Shown here piece after piece: positions 23,219 through 31,365 of a DNA stretch of 33,665 nucleotides. The notes under the pieces were generated by a model. That model saw only the letters and a program-made list of their open reading frames with translations. It was not told the origin of the DNA and did no database searches. Position numbers and translations under genes: made by a program. Source of the stretch: Rhodobacteraceae bacterium HLUCCO18 (GTDB taxonomy: Bacteria > Pseudomonadota > Alphaproteobacteria > Rhodobacterales > Rhodobacteraceae); the NCBI GenBank assembly GCA_001314805.1, contig LJSY01000039.1, positions 1-33,665 on the forward strand. Reading direction: 5' to 3'. Positions within the stretch are counted from its first letter, which is position 1. Every line of letters begins with the position of its first letter.

Positions 23219-23279
23219 TCTTTCAATTGCCGGGAGCGGACATGCCCGAGACCTGGGCTGGCCTTCGAGGGATCACCAC

Positions 23280-24191
23280 ATGATCGAATTCGTCCTTTGG
23301 GTGCTGCAGAACATCGCGATGTCGCCCTATTACCTGTTCGTCGCGATCACCAATCCCGGCGACTGGCTCGACTGGAGCAATCCCGAAGCGGTGATGCGCT
23401 TCATCTATTACGGCGCTTCGGTCGAATTCTTCTTCGTCGTGTTCACGACCTTTCTCATTCTCACCGCGCTCGGCATGGCCTGGAAGCGCGAGATCCTCTG
23501 GACCGCCGTCCGCATACTCGAGGCCGTCGCGAACGCGGTCGGACGGACCGCTGCCTGGGCGGGCCTCGTTATGGTGCTCATCCAGGTGATGATCGTGTTC
23601 CTGCAGCGCATCTTCCGCGTCGCCGCGATCGAGCTCGGACCGTTCGGCACGGCCGTCGCCTTCGACCTGAGCTGGTGGGCCGAGGGCCTGAAGTTCTGGA
23701 ATGCCATCGTGGTGACGCTCTGCGTTGCCTATACATTCGTGCAGGGCAGCCATGTGCGCGTCGACCTGGTCTATTCGGCGGTGAAGTTCCGCACGAAAAA
23801 GGTGATCGACATGTTCGGCGCGCTGTTTTTCATGATGCCCGCAATCGTCATCACCTATCTCTACGCGTGGTTCTTCATGTGGCGCCACCTGATGACGCCC
23901 TCGGTCACCTCCACCAGCGAGATCGACCGCATGCTGATGCAGGCCCGCATCTTCCGCTGGAACGTGGAGACCATCGGCTTCAGCCCGAACGGCTTCAACG
24001 CCTACTTCCTGTTCAAGGTGCTGATCGTGCTGTTCTGCGTAATGGTCTTCCTGCAGGCCATCGCCGTCTTCTGGCGATCCTACCTCGAATGGGTCGAGGG
24101 TGAAGAGAGCGAGAACAAGTATCTCGATCGCGACGAGACGGGCGACGAGGCCGAGGATCTGGAACACGCCATCCATTCCGGTTCAATCTGA
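23280..24191 (+). CDS. TRAP transporter small membrane subunit (DctQ type)
   Basis: The 303-residue integral membrane protein is the small subunit that couples binding protein and large permease. The usual four-helix DctQ core can be seen in the middle and C-terminal parts (LKFWNAIVVTLCVAYTFVQG, SHVRVDLVYSAV, MFGALFFMMPAIVITYLYAW and a last helix near FKVLIVLFCVMVFLQAIAVF). At 303 residues it is longer than the usual 160-200; the extra is an N-terminal part with at least two more hydrophobic segments, as in TakQ-like members that go with large DctM proteins. The C-terminal tail is strongly acidic. It lies 112 bp after the binding protein and 74 bp before DctM. Confidence 0.9.
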   Translation: MIEFVLWVLQNIAMSPYYLFVAITNPGDWLDWSNPEAVMRFIYYGASVEFFFVVFTTFLILTALGMAWKREILWTAVRILEAVANAVGRTAAWAGLVMVLIQVMIVFLQRIFRVAAIELGPFGTAVAFDLSWWAEGLKFWNAIVVTLCVAYTFVQGSHVRVDLVYSAVKFRTKKVIDMFGALFFMMPAIVITYLYAWFFMWRHLMTPSVTSTSEIDRMLMQARIFRWNVETIGFSPNGFNAYFLFKVLIVLFCVMVFLQAIAVFWRSYLEWVEGEESENKYLDRDETGDEAEDLEHAIHSGSI

Positions 24192-24265
24192 GCGGGCCGA
24201 AGACGGGGCGAATTGGGGACAGACGGCACGCAAGAAACGCGCCGTAATGAGGGGAAAGACGAACC

Positions 24266-26620
24266 ATGCTGTTCGGTTTGGATGGGGTCGAGATAGGCCT
24301 GATCATCGTGTTCCTGACGCTGTTCGCGGGGATCATGACAGGCTTTCCGGTGGCGTTCGCCATCGCCGGGGCGGGCATGATCTCGTTCGCGATCATCGCC
24401 GCGCTGGATTCCGCGGGGCTGCTGATCCACCAGGCCATCGACACGGGCTCGGCTGAATATTCCGCGCTTGTCGCCGAAGGCGTGGTACGAGAAGCGATAT
24501 CCGTCTTCCGATACCCTGAATTGCCACGCATCGAGGAACCGTTGTTTCCCGGCGGCTGGGAAGTGGCGATGGAGCGCAACATCTCCTTCATCGTCAACCG
24601 CATGAACGAGCGCGTGATTGCGGGCCAGTCCATCGAGACGCTTCTGGCCGTTCTGATGTTCGTCCTGATGGGCATCACGCTGGAGCGCTCCAAGATCGCC
24701 GAGGAACTGCTGACCACCATGGCGCGCGTCTTCGGCCCGCTGCCGGGCGGTCTGGCCGTATCCATCGTGATCGTGGGCGCTTTCCTCGCCGCCTCGACCG
24801 GCATCGTCGGCGCCACCGTGGTGACCATGGGCCTTCTGGCCCTGCCCACGATGCTCCGGAACAACTATTCGCCCGAGCTTGCCACCGGCGTGATCGCGGC
24901 CTCGGGCACCCTTGGGCAGATCATCCCGCCCTCGATCGTGATCGTACTGCTCGGAACGCTCGTGGGCGACCTCTACGCCACGGGGCAGGAGACCCGCGCG
25001 CAGCTCGCCGGCTGCAACGACGCGCTCACCTACCTCGGCGAGCCCGCGGTCCTGTCGGTCGGCACGCTCTTCCAGGCGGCACTTCTGCCCGGAATATTCC
25101 TGGCCGTTCTCTATGGCGCCTATGCCTTCGGCTTCGCGCTGATCAACCCGTCCAAGGCGCCCGCCGTCGAACTGGGCGGCACAAGCAAGTCCGAGCCGGT
25201 CACGCGGAACGAGGCCCTGACCTGGTTCCTGGCTGCGCCGGCGGCAATCCTCATCGCGGTCGGCCTTGCAAGCGGCGGCGGCCTGATCGGCAGTCAGACC
25301 GCCTTCCTGACGGAGACCGGCACACAGGAAGAACGGACGCTCAGGACCAACGTCTCCGAACAGTGCCAGGCCGCGATGATCGACCTGCACGGCCAGGAGG
25401 CCTGGGACCGCGCCGTCGAACTGCAGGCCGCGAATGCAACCGCCGCTGAGGAAGAAGTTGATCCGGAGGAACTGACCGAAGAAGAGATCGCCGACGCCTT
25501 CGCAGAGGCGCGCGACGCGGTCGCTCCGATCGGCTCGGGCGTGGCGACGATCTTTGTCCTGTTCGCGCTCATGCTCGTCGTGGCGCGTGGCGTTTCGCCG
25601 GCCTCGGACCCGACACCGCTCTATGTGGGGGCGGGGGGCGTGGCGTTGGCGCTGCTGTTCGACATCCTGTTCATAACGCCGGTCATGGGTTCCGGCGCGA
25701 CCTTCCTGATCCTCGCCGTGCCGACGATTCTCGCCATCTACGGCGTGCGAGAGGCGGTGATCCGCATGTCGCGCAACGAGCTTCTGCGCGTCGTCTTCCC
25801 GCCGCTGATCCTCATCGTCGCGGTGCTGGGCTCCATCCTCGGCGGCATCACCAATCCCACGCCGGCGGCCGCGCTCGGTGCGGCGGGCGCCATCATGCTC
25901 GCGGCCTATCGCAAGCTGAAGGAAGAAAACGGCAAGTCGAAGATCGTGATCTGGGCGAGCTTCGCGCTGGTCATCATGATCCTTCTGGGCGTGAATTTCG
26001 ACCTCAGGATCACCCGGCAGGTGGTGCCGTTCGAGGATTGGGTGGCGTATGTGCTGTCCCAGATCGCCTATCACTTCGCCTTCTTCGGGCTGCTGTTCTC
26101 CTGCTGGGTGCTGTTCCGGTCGAACATCCTCAGCCCGGTGGTGCGCGAGACGGCGAAGGTCACGTCGATGGTCTTCACCATCCTCATCGGCTCGCAACTG
26201 CTGAACCTGGTGCTGATCTCCTTCGGGGGAGAGCACCACATCCAGCAATATCTGCGCAGCTTCGACAACGAGATGGTCGTGTTCCTCGTCGTCATGGTGA
26301 TCCTCTTCATCCTCGGCTTCGTGCTCGACTTCCTCGAGATCATCTACATCGTGGTCCCGATCGTAGGGCCGGTGATCTATGGCGGCACGCTCGACCCGGC
26401 ATGGGTGACGATCATGATCGCGGTGAACCTGCAGACCTCGTTCCTGACACCGCCATTCGGCTTCGCGCTGTTCTACCTGCGCGGCGTGGCGCCACCGCAG
26501 GTGACGACGGGGAACATCTATCGCGGGGTGCTGCCCTTCGTGGTGATCCAGGTGCTGGGACTGGGGCTGCTGTGGCTGTTCCCGGCGATCGTGACGATCC
26601 TGCCGGACCTGCTGAACTAG
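24266..26620 (+). CDS. TRAP transporter large permease subunit (DctM type), enlarged
   Basis: The 784-residue protein is the ion-coupled permease of the TRAP carrier. The DctM core is recognisable in separated blocks: GLIIVFLTLFAGIMTGFPVA at the N-terminus, LMGITLERSKIAEELL, ASTGIVGATVVTMGLLALP, GVIAASGTLGQIIPPSIVIV, GGITNPTPAAALGAAGAIM, FILGFVLDFLEI and TSFLTPPFGFALFYLRG. Normal DctM is near 430 residues. Here two insertions account for most of the difference: about 60 residues after the first helices, and about 150-200 in the middle. The middle one includes a hydrophilic acidic stretch around residues 390-425 (EEEVDPEELTEEEIADAF) and extra membrane segments. Such long forms are known among roseobacter TakM-like proteins. 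It is the last gene of the operon. Confidence 0.92.
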   Translation: MLFGLDGVEIGLIIVFLTLFAGIMTGFPVAFAIAGAGMISFAIIAALDSAGLLIHQAIDTGSAEYSALVAEGVVREAISVFRYPELPRIEEPLFPGGWEVAMERNISFIVNRMNERVIAGQSIETLLAVLMFVLMGITLERSKIAEELLTTMARVFGPLPGGLAVSIVIVGAFLAASTGIVGATVVTMGLLALPTMLRNNYSPELATGVIAASGTLGQIIPPSIVIVLLGTLVGDLYATGQETRAQLAGCNDALTYLGEPAVLSVGTLFQAALLPGIFLAVLYGAYAFGFALINPSKAPAVELGGTSKSEPVTRNEALTWFLAAPAAILIAVGLASGGGLIGSQTAFLTETGTQEERTLRTNVSEQCQAAMIDLHGQEAWDRAVELQAANATAAEEEVDPEELTEEEIADAFAEARDAVAPIGSGVATIFVLFALMLVVARGVSPASDPTPLYVGAGGVALALLFDILFITPVMGSGATFLILAVPTILAIYGVREAVIRMSRNELLRVVFPPLILIVAVLGSILGGITNPTPAAALGAAGAIMLAAYRKLKEENGKSKIVIWASFALVIMILLGVNFDLRITRQVVPFEDWVAYVLSQIAYHFAFFGLLFSCWVLFRSNILSPVVRETAKVTSMVFTILIGSQLLNLVLISFGGEHHIQQYLRSFDNEMVVFLVVMVILFILGFVLDFLEIIYIVVPIVGPVIYGGTLDPAWVTIMIAVNLQTSFLTPPFGFALFYLRGVAPPQVTTGNIYRGVLPFVVIQVLGLGLLWLFPAIVTILPDLLN

Positions 26621-26645
26621 CGGGGCCTTCGGGCATAGCGTCGGG

Positions 26646-26670
26646 AAGGGGCCTTTCGGGGCCCCTTTTT
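26646..26670 (+). terminator. Terminator of the TRAP operon
   Basis: AAGGGGCC-TTTCGG-GGCCCCTT, an 8-bp perfect stem, is followed by further T. It lies 26 nt past the dctM-type stop and directly abuts the stop codon of the convergent VOC gene. It may work in both directions. Confidence 0.85.
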
Positions 26671-27044
26671 CATGGCCGCTCGATCAGGTCCCACAGGTTG
26701 CCCCATGGGTCGCGCCATTGGGCGACCTTGCCGTATGGTTCGAGCCGAGGTGCCTCGAGGAACGTTCCGCCGGCGGCGATGATGCGGCCCGCATCCGCAT
26801 CGAAATCCCGGGTTTCGAGGAAAAACCCCACGCGGTCGCCCGTTTGCCCCCCCAGGGCCGCCGATTGCCGTGCGGTCGTGGGAAGGGCAAGCACAAGCCC
26901 CGTGCCGCCGCCTGTCGGGGCCACGGTGACCCGGCGCTTGCGGCCCTGATCCTCGTCGCCGAGGCAGGTCCAGCCGAGGCCGTCCACGAAGAACCGCAGG
27001 CCGTCCTCATAGTCGGGAACAAGGAAAGTGACGAGCGCGAGCAC
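26670..27044 (-). CDS. VOC-superfamily (glyoxalase-like) protein
   Basis: The 124-residue protein has the paired beta-alpha-beta-beta-beta units of the vicinal oxygen chelate fold. Landmarks are VTFLVPDYEDGLRFFVDGLG at the start and, at the end, the usual EPYGKVAQWRDPWGNLWDLI (D-P-x-G-N-x-W/F). Many such small proteins bind metal and act in antibiotic or toxic-metabolite resistance, but the substrate cannot be told. The GTG start follows the stop codon of bpt without a gap (TGA then GTG at 27045/27044), so it is the second gene of a bpt operon and probably translated by reinitiation. Its stop lies inside the TRAP-operon terminator. Confidence 0.82.
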   Translation of the reverse strand: MLALVTFLVPDYEDGLRFFVDGLGWTCLGDEDQGRKRRVTVAPTGGGTGLVLALPTTARQSAALGGQTGDRVGFFLETRDFDADAGRIIAAGGTFLEAPRLEPYGKVAQWRDPWGNLWDLIERP

Positions 27045-27866
27045 TCAGTCCGCGCCGCGCAGGTCGGGCAGATTGATCTGCGCCACTTGCTGGGCAATGG
27101 GATCGATCGACAGGGGATGGGCCTGGTTGGAATAATCCGACGGATCGCCCAGCCGCTGCCACTCCCCGCCCAGGTAGACCTCCAGCCCCTGAAACTGCGC
27201 CTTGTAGCCCATCTTGTCCGACCCCGGCACCCAGTAGCCGAGATAGACGAAGGGTAGCCCGGCTTCGCGCGCGAGCGCCACGTGGTCCATGATCACGTAG
27301 GTCCCAAGCGAGTTGCGGGCCATGTCGGGGTCGAAGAAGGAATAGACGAGGCTGAGCCCGTCATCGAGGATGTCCGTCAGGCAAACCGCCGTCAGCGCAT
27401 CCCCGCGATCCTGGTCGCGGTACTCGACCACGCGGGTCTTGACCGGCGTCTCCTCGATCATCGCGGCGAATTCGAACACGTCCATGTCTGCCATGCCGCC
27501 TTCGGCGTGGCGTACGTCCAGATATCGCCGGAACAGCGCGTATTGCTCCTCCGTGGCCCAGGCCGAGCGCGCGGAGCGCACGAGGGACCCGTTGCGCTTG
27601 GCCACGCGCTTCTGGCTGCGGCGAGGCTTGAAATCCGCGACCCTTATCCGGGCCGACAGGCAGGCGGCGCATTCCGTGCAGGACGGGCGGTAGAGCACGT
27701 TCTGCGAGCGGCGAAAGCCCTGCTTGCTGAGCGCGTTGTTCAGTTTCTCGGCCTGTTCGCCCTGCAAGGCCGTGAAAAGCTTGCGCTCGCGCCGGCCAGA
27801 CAGGTACGGACAGCTCTGCGGAGCCGTCACGTAGAATTGTGGCGCTATCGGAAGTGTGTGACGCAT
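27045..27866 (-). CDS. bpt: Aspartate/glutamate leucyltransferase (Bpt)
   Basis: The 273-residue enzyme moves leucine from Leu-tRNA onto proteins that begin with Asp or Glu, marking them for ClpS/ClpAP degradation (N-end rule). Family marks are [16 protein letters not shown] near residue 19, [20 protein letters not shown] with its cysteine cluster, [20 protein letters not shown], and [20 protein letters not shown] near the C-terminus. Length is normal for Bpt. The related arginyltransferase Ate1 shares the fold; I prefer Bpt on length and organism. The ribosome-binding site before the ATG is weak. RDD-protein gene upstream is in the same direction, 84 bp away. Confidence 0.93.
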   Translation of the reverse strand: MRHTLPIAPQFYVTAPQSCPYLSGRRERKLFTALQGEQAEKLNNALSKQGFRRSQNVLYRPSCTECAACLSARIRVADFKPRRSQKRVAKRNGSLVRSARSAWATEEQYALFRRYLDVRHAEGGMADMDVFEFAAMIEETPVKTRVVEYRDQDRGDALTAVCLTDILDDGLSLVYSFFDPDMARNSLGTYVIMDHVALAREAGLPFVYLGYWVPGSDKMGYKAQFQGLEVYLGGEWQRLGDPSDYSNQAHPLSIDPIAQQVAQINLPDLRGAD

Positions 27867-27950
27867 GGGTATGGTTCGGCCGGTCGTGTCGCTCGGCCAT
27901 AATGCTGCCCCAGCCGAGGACCCGGCCGCAACACGTTTTTTTGCCGCTGG

Positions 27951-28412
27951 TTAGTACAGGCCGCGCGGCCGGTTTATCGCGGCGCTGCCAAGGATGTGGT
28001 CGTGCAACCCCTGGTGGCGGCGCGAGGCCAGCATCAGGCCGACCGAGATCAGTTGCAGGATCACCGAGGCCGAGAGGAACAGGTAGAGACCGGTGTGAAT
28101 CATCGCCTCGGCCGGGGACAGGCGCTGACCGAGGCCGTTCCTGAGCTCGATATTCATCAGCCGCATGCCCAGCGTGGCCGAGCCTGTTCCGATCGTGGCC
28201 GACCGGTAGAGAAAGGAGACCGTGAAATAGAGGATCGGCCAGACCCAAAGCAGAACGGTCAGCGTCAACAGGCCGAGGATCAGCGACACGAGCGCGATCA
28301 GGATCACGTCGACGATCCAGGCGAAGAAGCGCTTGGCGGGCACGCCGTCATAGAAGGCGTGGTCGTATTCGGGATCTGGCAGGCCGGCGGAATGGGTCAT
28401 GGTATGGGTCAT
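27951..28412 (-). CDS. RDD-family membrane protein
   Basis: The 153-residue protein has three hydrophobic segments typical of the RDD family. The first follows the family-defining Arg/Asp element (KRFFAWIVDVILIALVSLI), the third is near YLFLSASVILQLISVGLML. ATLGMRLMNIEL is the conserved stretch between helices, and the end HQGLHDHILGS is typical. The family has no firm general function; some members are linked to sodium/proton exchange. The ATG at 28412 has no strong ribosome-binding site, and the ATG four codons further in is equally possible. Gene order RDD-bpt suggests co-transcription. Confidence 0.85.
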   Translation of the reverse strand: MTHTMTHSAGLPDPEYDHAFYDGVPAKRFFAWIVDVILIALVSLILGLLTLTVLLWVWPILYFTVSFLYRSATIGTGSATLGMRLMNIELRNGLGQRLSPAEAMIHTGLYLFLSASVILQLISVGLMLASRRHQGLHDHILGSAAINRPRGLY

Positions 28413-28585
28413 GGCTGTCGCGGTCTCGGATCAGGGGCAGGGTTGCCGTGAAGGGGCGCGCCGCGCAAGGGGTGGCATGTCGCGGTCGGGGCGGCCGGGT
28501 CCGGAATCGGGCAGGCTTGCGCCGACCCGGCCGCGGGTCTGCCACGGCGGCGGGGATGCGCCGCGGCAGGGGTGCCGGCAGGTGG

Positions 28586-29008
28586 TCAGGCCTGCGCCGT
28601 GTCGCCGGCATCGCGGTTCGCGCTGCGCGTGCGGTCATCCATGAACTGGTCGAACTCGGCCTTGTCCTTGGCGTCCCGCAGGCGTTGCAGGAACGCCTCG
28701 AACGCCTCCTGTTCCTCTTCGAGCCGGCGCAGCGTGTCGGCCTTGTAGGCGTCGAAGGCGCTGTTGCCCGAACTGCGGAATGCATGGCGGGTCGCGTGGC
28801 GGCTCTTGTTGCAGCTTCCGTTGAACATGCGTTTGCTCCAGATCATGTAGGCGAGAAGGGCGAGGCCGATCGGCCAGAAGATTATGAAGGCCAGCACGAG
28901 GGTGGCGATCCACGCGACCTTGCCGCGTGCGTCCAGCCACGCTTCGGCTCGCGCGAACCAGTTTTGCGCCTCCCGAACCATGGGGGCCTGGGTAGTGGAT
29001 GTCGTCAT
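28586..29008 (-). CDS. DUF2852-family membrane protein
   Basis: The 140-residue protein has one long hydrophobic segment (VAWIATLVLAFIIFWPIGLA, about residues 30-50). A basic stretch follows (SKRMFNGSCNKSRHATRHAF), then a charged coiled-coil-like helix (DTLRRLEEEQEAFEAFLQRL) ending near DDRTRSA. This is the DUF2852 pattern, found in alphaproteobacteria and without known function. AGGAG lies 6 nt before the ATG. A 15-bp dyad at 29044-29058 sits in its promoter region. A 173-bp gap separates it from the RDD gene. Confidence 0.82.
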   Translation of the reverse strand: MTTSTTQAPMVREAQNWFARAEAWLDARGKVAWIATLVLAFIIFWPIGLALLAYMIWSKRMFNGSCNKSRHATRHAFRSSGNSAFDAYKADTLRRLEEEQEAFEAFLQRLRDAKDKAEFDQFMDDRTRSANRDAGDTAQA

Positions 29009-29043
29009 CGGGGTCTCCTTTCGGTCTCGCCGTAGATGTTAAT

Positions 29044-29058
29044 GTAAATCACATTTAC
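29044..29058 (-). promoter_or_regulatory. 15-bp dyad upstream of the DUF2852 gene
   Basis: GTAAAT-CAC-ATTTAC is a perfect inverted repeat 36-50 bp before the start codon, in an AT-rich island of a GC-rich region. It is a probable operator or part of the promoter. The regulator is not known. Confidence 0.45.
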
Positions 29059-29149
29059 GAATATGGGAAGCCAGCCACCGCCCGCAAGAGGGGAAGTGAA
29101 GCTTTTTCACATTTTTCGTGCGAGTGGTTGGAGGCGCGGGAAAACAGGC

Positions 29150-29290
29150 AAAAAGAAACCCCACCGAAGCGGGGTAAGGCAATCCAATCAAAGGTTCAGT
29201 CTAACCTGTCCGCGGCCCAGTGCAGCGACACGAGGTGCACCTTAGCCGTCAAATTCGCCGCGCACTGGGCTGACTGCGGACATATCTTGG
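29150..29290 (-). ncRNA. Candidate structured small RNA
   Basis: This gene-free stretch folds, on the minus strand, into three successive hairpins. First is a long one with GCCCAGTGC pairing with GCACTGGGC (29262-29270 with 29215-29223), continued by GGCGA/TCGCT and topped by the palindrome AGGTGCACCT. Next comes AGGTT-AGACTG-AACCT (29192-29207). Last is a strong terminator, ACCCCGC-TTCG-GTGGGGT followed by TTTCTTTTT (29150-29175). It begins downstream of the mmsB terminator, so it is not simply the end of that transcript. A TTGACG (29326-29331) is a possible -35, but the matching -10 is weak. The 5' end is a guess. It could alternatively be a long 3' UTR of mmsB. Confidence 0.42.
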
Positions 29291-29332
29291 AGTGTCGAAA
29301 ATAACTGTGACACATTTGGCATTTCCGTCAAG

Positions 29333-29363
29333 AAAAATCCGCAACCGGTCGGCTGACGGTTGC
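29333..29363 (-). terminator. Terminator after mmsB
   Basis: On the minus strand GCAACCG and CGGTTGC (7-bp stem, 9-nt loop) are followed by GGATTTTTC, 12 nt past the mmsB stop codon. Confidence 0.7.
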
Positions 29364-29374
29364 GCCCTGCGATC

Positions 29375-30250
29375 CTAGTCCGAACGCCCCCGCCGCTCGA
29401 ACCGTGGAAGCATCGCGGAAAAATCCCGTCCCTTGCCGTCCTCTTCCTCCACGAACTGCGCGTAAAGCGCCATGGCGCGCGCGCCCATGGGCGTGTCGGC
29501 ATCCACGGCTTCGGCCGCTTGCTGGCTCAGGCGCAGGTCCTTGAGCATCAGGTCGGCGGCGAAACCCGGCCTGTAGTCGTTGTCCGCGGGGCTGGTCGGG
29601 CCGATACCGGGCGCGGGGCAATAGGCGTTCATCGACCACGAATAGCCCGAGGAGGTCGAGACCACGTCATACATCGCCTGCCGGTCCAGCCCCAGCTTGT
29701 CGGCCAGCGCGAAGGCCTCGCAGGTCGCGATCATGGTCGCCCCGAGGATCATGTTGTTGCAGATCTTCGCGGCCTGTCCGTTGCCGGCGGGCCCGCAATG
29801 CACCGCCTTCTGGCCCATGATCTCGAAAAGCGGCTTCGCGGTCTCGAAACCCGCGTCGCTTCCACCCACCATGAAGGTCAGCGTGCCCGCCGCAGCGCCC
29901 CCCACGCCGCCCGAGACCGGCGCGTCGAGAAAGCCGATCCCGGCCGCCGCCGCCTCGGCCGCCACGTCGCGGGCCGAGGCCACGTCGACGGTGGAACAAT
30001 CGAGCAGCACGGCCCCCGTGGTCATCGCAGGCAGCACCTCCGCCGCCACGCTGCGCAGGATCGCACCGTTGGGCAGCATGGTGATGACGATCTCGGCCCC
30101 CTTCGCCGCCTCCGCCCCGGTCGCGGCCTGCGCGACGCCCTCGACGGTCACGCCCGCCACGTCGAAGCCGGTCACCTGATGGCCGGCGGCCACGAGGTTG
30201 GCGGCCATCGGCGCGCCCATGTTGCCCAATCCGATGAAGCCGATCTTCAT
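29375..30250 (-). CDS. mmsB: 3-hydroxyisobutyrate dehydrogenase
   Basis: The 291-residue NAD-dependent enzyme oxidises 3-hydroxyisobutyrate to methylmalonate semialdehyde in valine degradation. The N-terminal Rossmann fold starts with GFIGLGNMGAPMAANL. The substrate-binding DAPVSGGVGGAAAGTL segment is near residue 118, and the catalytic lysine lies in GNGQAAKICNNMILG near residue 171. These are the classic marks of the beta-hydroxyacid dehydrogenase family, and the valine-cluster context fixes the substrate. AGGGAGG precedes the ATG. It is last in the operon, 25 bp after the hydrolase gene. Confidence 0.93.
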   Translation of the reverse strand: MKIGFIGLGNMGAPMAANLVAAGHQVTGFDVAGVTVEGVAQAATGAEAAKGAEIVITMLPNGAILRSVAAEVLPAMTTGAVLLDCSTVDVASARDVAAEAAAAGIGFLDAPVSGGVGGAAAGTLTFMVGGSDAGFETAKPLFEIMGQKAVHCGPAGNGQAAKICNNMILGATMIATCEAFALADKLGLDRQAMYDVVSTSSGYSWSMNAYCPAPGIGPTSPADNDYRPGFAADLMLKDLRLSQQAAEAVDADTPMGARAMALYAQFVEEEDGKGRDFSAMLPRFERRGRSD

Positions 30251-30275
30251 GGCCCGTCCTCCCTTTCGGTGTCTC

Positions 30276-31310
30276 TCAAAGCTTCAGCCCGTCGGCGCCC
30301 AGCGGCAGGAGCATGGCCGAGACCTCCCGGTTGGCAGGTCCCTCCATCGTCTCGTGCTGCCAGCGCGGCTGCCTGTCCTTGTCGATGATGGCCGCGCGGA
30401 TGCCCTCGAGGAAGTCACCCTTTTCCATCGACCGTGAGGTGAAGCGGTATTCCAGCTCCAGCGCCGCCTCGATCGTGTCGAGCGCGCGCACGCGGCGGAT
30501 CAGGTCGACGGCGCAGGCCATCGAAAGCGGACTGTTGCGGCCCATCGCCTCCAGCGTCTCACCCGCGAAATCCGTACCCGCATGGCGCAGCGCGTTGAGA
30601 ATGTCGCGCAGGGCGTCGCCGACAAACAGCCTGTCGATCTCGGCCCGCCGTGCCGCCAGCGGCGCGTCCGGGGCAGGGGCCGCGGCGCGGTCCACGGCCT
30701 CCCAGTCGGCGGTCTCGCCGAGCTCCGCCTTCAGCGCGTCCCACTTGTCCAGCGGCACGAGGTAGTCGGCGAAGCCCGCATGGATCGCGTCGCCCGGCCC
30801 CATGCGCGAGGCCGTGACGCCGAGATATTCCCCCAGCCGCCCCGGCGCGCGCGCAAGGATCAGCGAACCGCCCACATCCGGCACGAGGCCGATGCCGCAT
30901 TCGGGCATCGCGATCTTCGAAGTGTCGCAGACGATCCGGTGCGAGGCATGGCAGCCGACGCCCACGCCGCCGCCCATGGTAAAGCCCTGAAGGAATGTCG
31001 CCACGGGCTTCGGGAAATTGAACAGCTTGGCGTTCATCCGGTACTCGTCGGCCCAGAAGCGGCGGCCGTAGTCGAAATCCCCCGCCGTGCCCGTGGCATA
31101 CATCTCGGCGATGTCGCCGCCCGCGCAGAACGCCTTGTCGCCGGCCGCGTCGATCACCAGCATCGCGACGCTGTCGTCGCCCGCCCAGTCGTCGAGCGCC
31201 GCCTCGATCCGGCCGCACATGTCCCAGGTCAGGGCGTTGAGCGCCTTGGGCCGGTTCAGCGTGATGCGCCCGGCGCGCCCCTCGACCCGGATCACGATGT
31301 CATCGGTCAT
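30276..31310 (-). CDS. 3-hydroxyisobutyryl-CoA hydrolase
   Basis: The 344-residue protein is a crotonase-fold enzyme of the HIBCH type, releasing 3-hydroxyisobutyrate from its CoA ester in valine breakdown. Family marks are RPKALNALTWDMC, KAFCAGGDIAEMY (oxyanion hole), FTMGGGVGVGCHASHRI, and MPECGIGLVPDVGGS with the catalytic Glu/Asp pair. The C-terminal part RFTSRSMEKGDFLEGIRA with DKDRQPRW sets HIBCH apart from plain enoyl-CoA hydratases. Length is normal. It lies between isobutyryl-CoA dehydrogenase and mmsB. Copy C of the 23-bp repeat ends 15 bp before its ATG, and a GAGG sits about 6 nt before the start. Confidence 0.9.
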   Translation of the reverse strand: MTDDIVIRVEGRAGRITLNRPKALNALTWDMCGRIEAALDDWAGDDSVAMLVIDAAGDKAFCAGGDIAEMYATGTAGDFDYGRRFWADEYRMNAKLFNFPKPVATFLQGFTMGGGVGVGCHASHRIVCDTSKIAMPECGIGLVPDVGGSLILARAPGRLGEYLGVTASRMGPGDAIHAGFADYLVPLDKWDALKAELGETADWEAVDRAAAPAPDAPLAARRAEIDRLFVGDALRDILNALRHAGTDFAGETLEAMGRNSPLSMACAVDLIRRVRALDTIEAALELEYRFTSRSMEKGDFLEGIRAAIIDKDRQPRWQHETMEGPANREVSAMLLPLGADGLKL

Positions 31311-31325
31311 TCTCGGCCTCGATCC

Positions 31326-31348
31326 CCTTCATCTTTCCAAAAATACGC
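31326..31348 (-). repeat. Dispersed 23-bp intergenic repeat, copy C
   Basis: On the minus strand it reads GCGTATTTTTGGAAAGATGA plus flanks, differing from copies A and B by one or two bases. It fills much of the 55-bp gap between the acyl-CoA dehydrogenase and hydrolase genes, inside what looks like one operon. Confidence 0.7.
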
Positions 31349-31365
31349 AAATACCCGGCTTGCCC

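Noticed and set aside
24080-26248. 722-codon minus-strand open frame opposite the DctM-type gene
   Set aside because: The plus-strand permease has clear motifs and a good start; the minus frame is an Arg/Asp/His-rich shadow.
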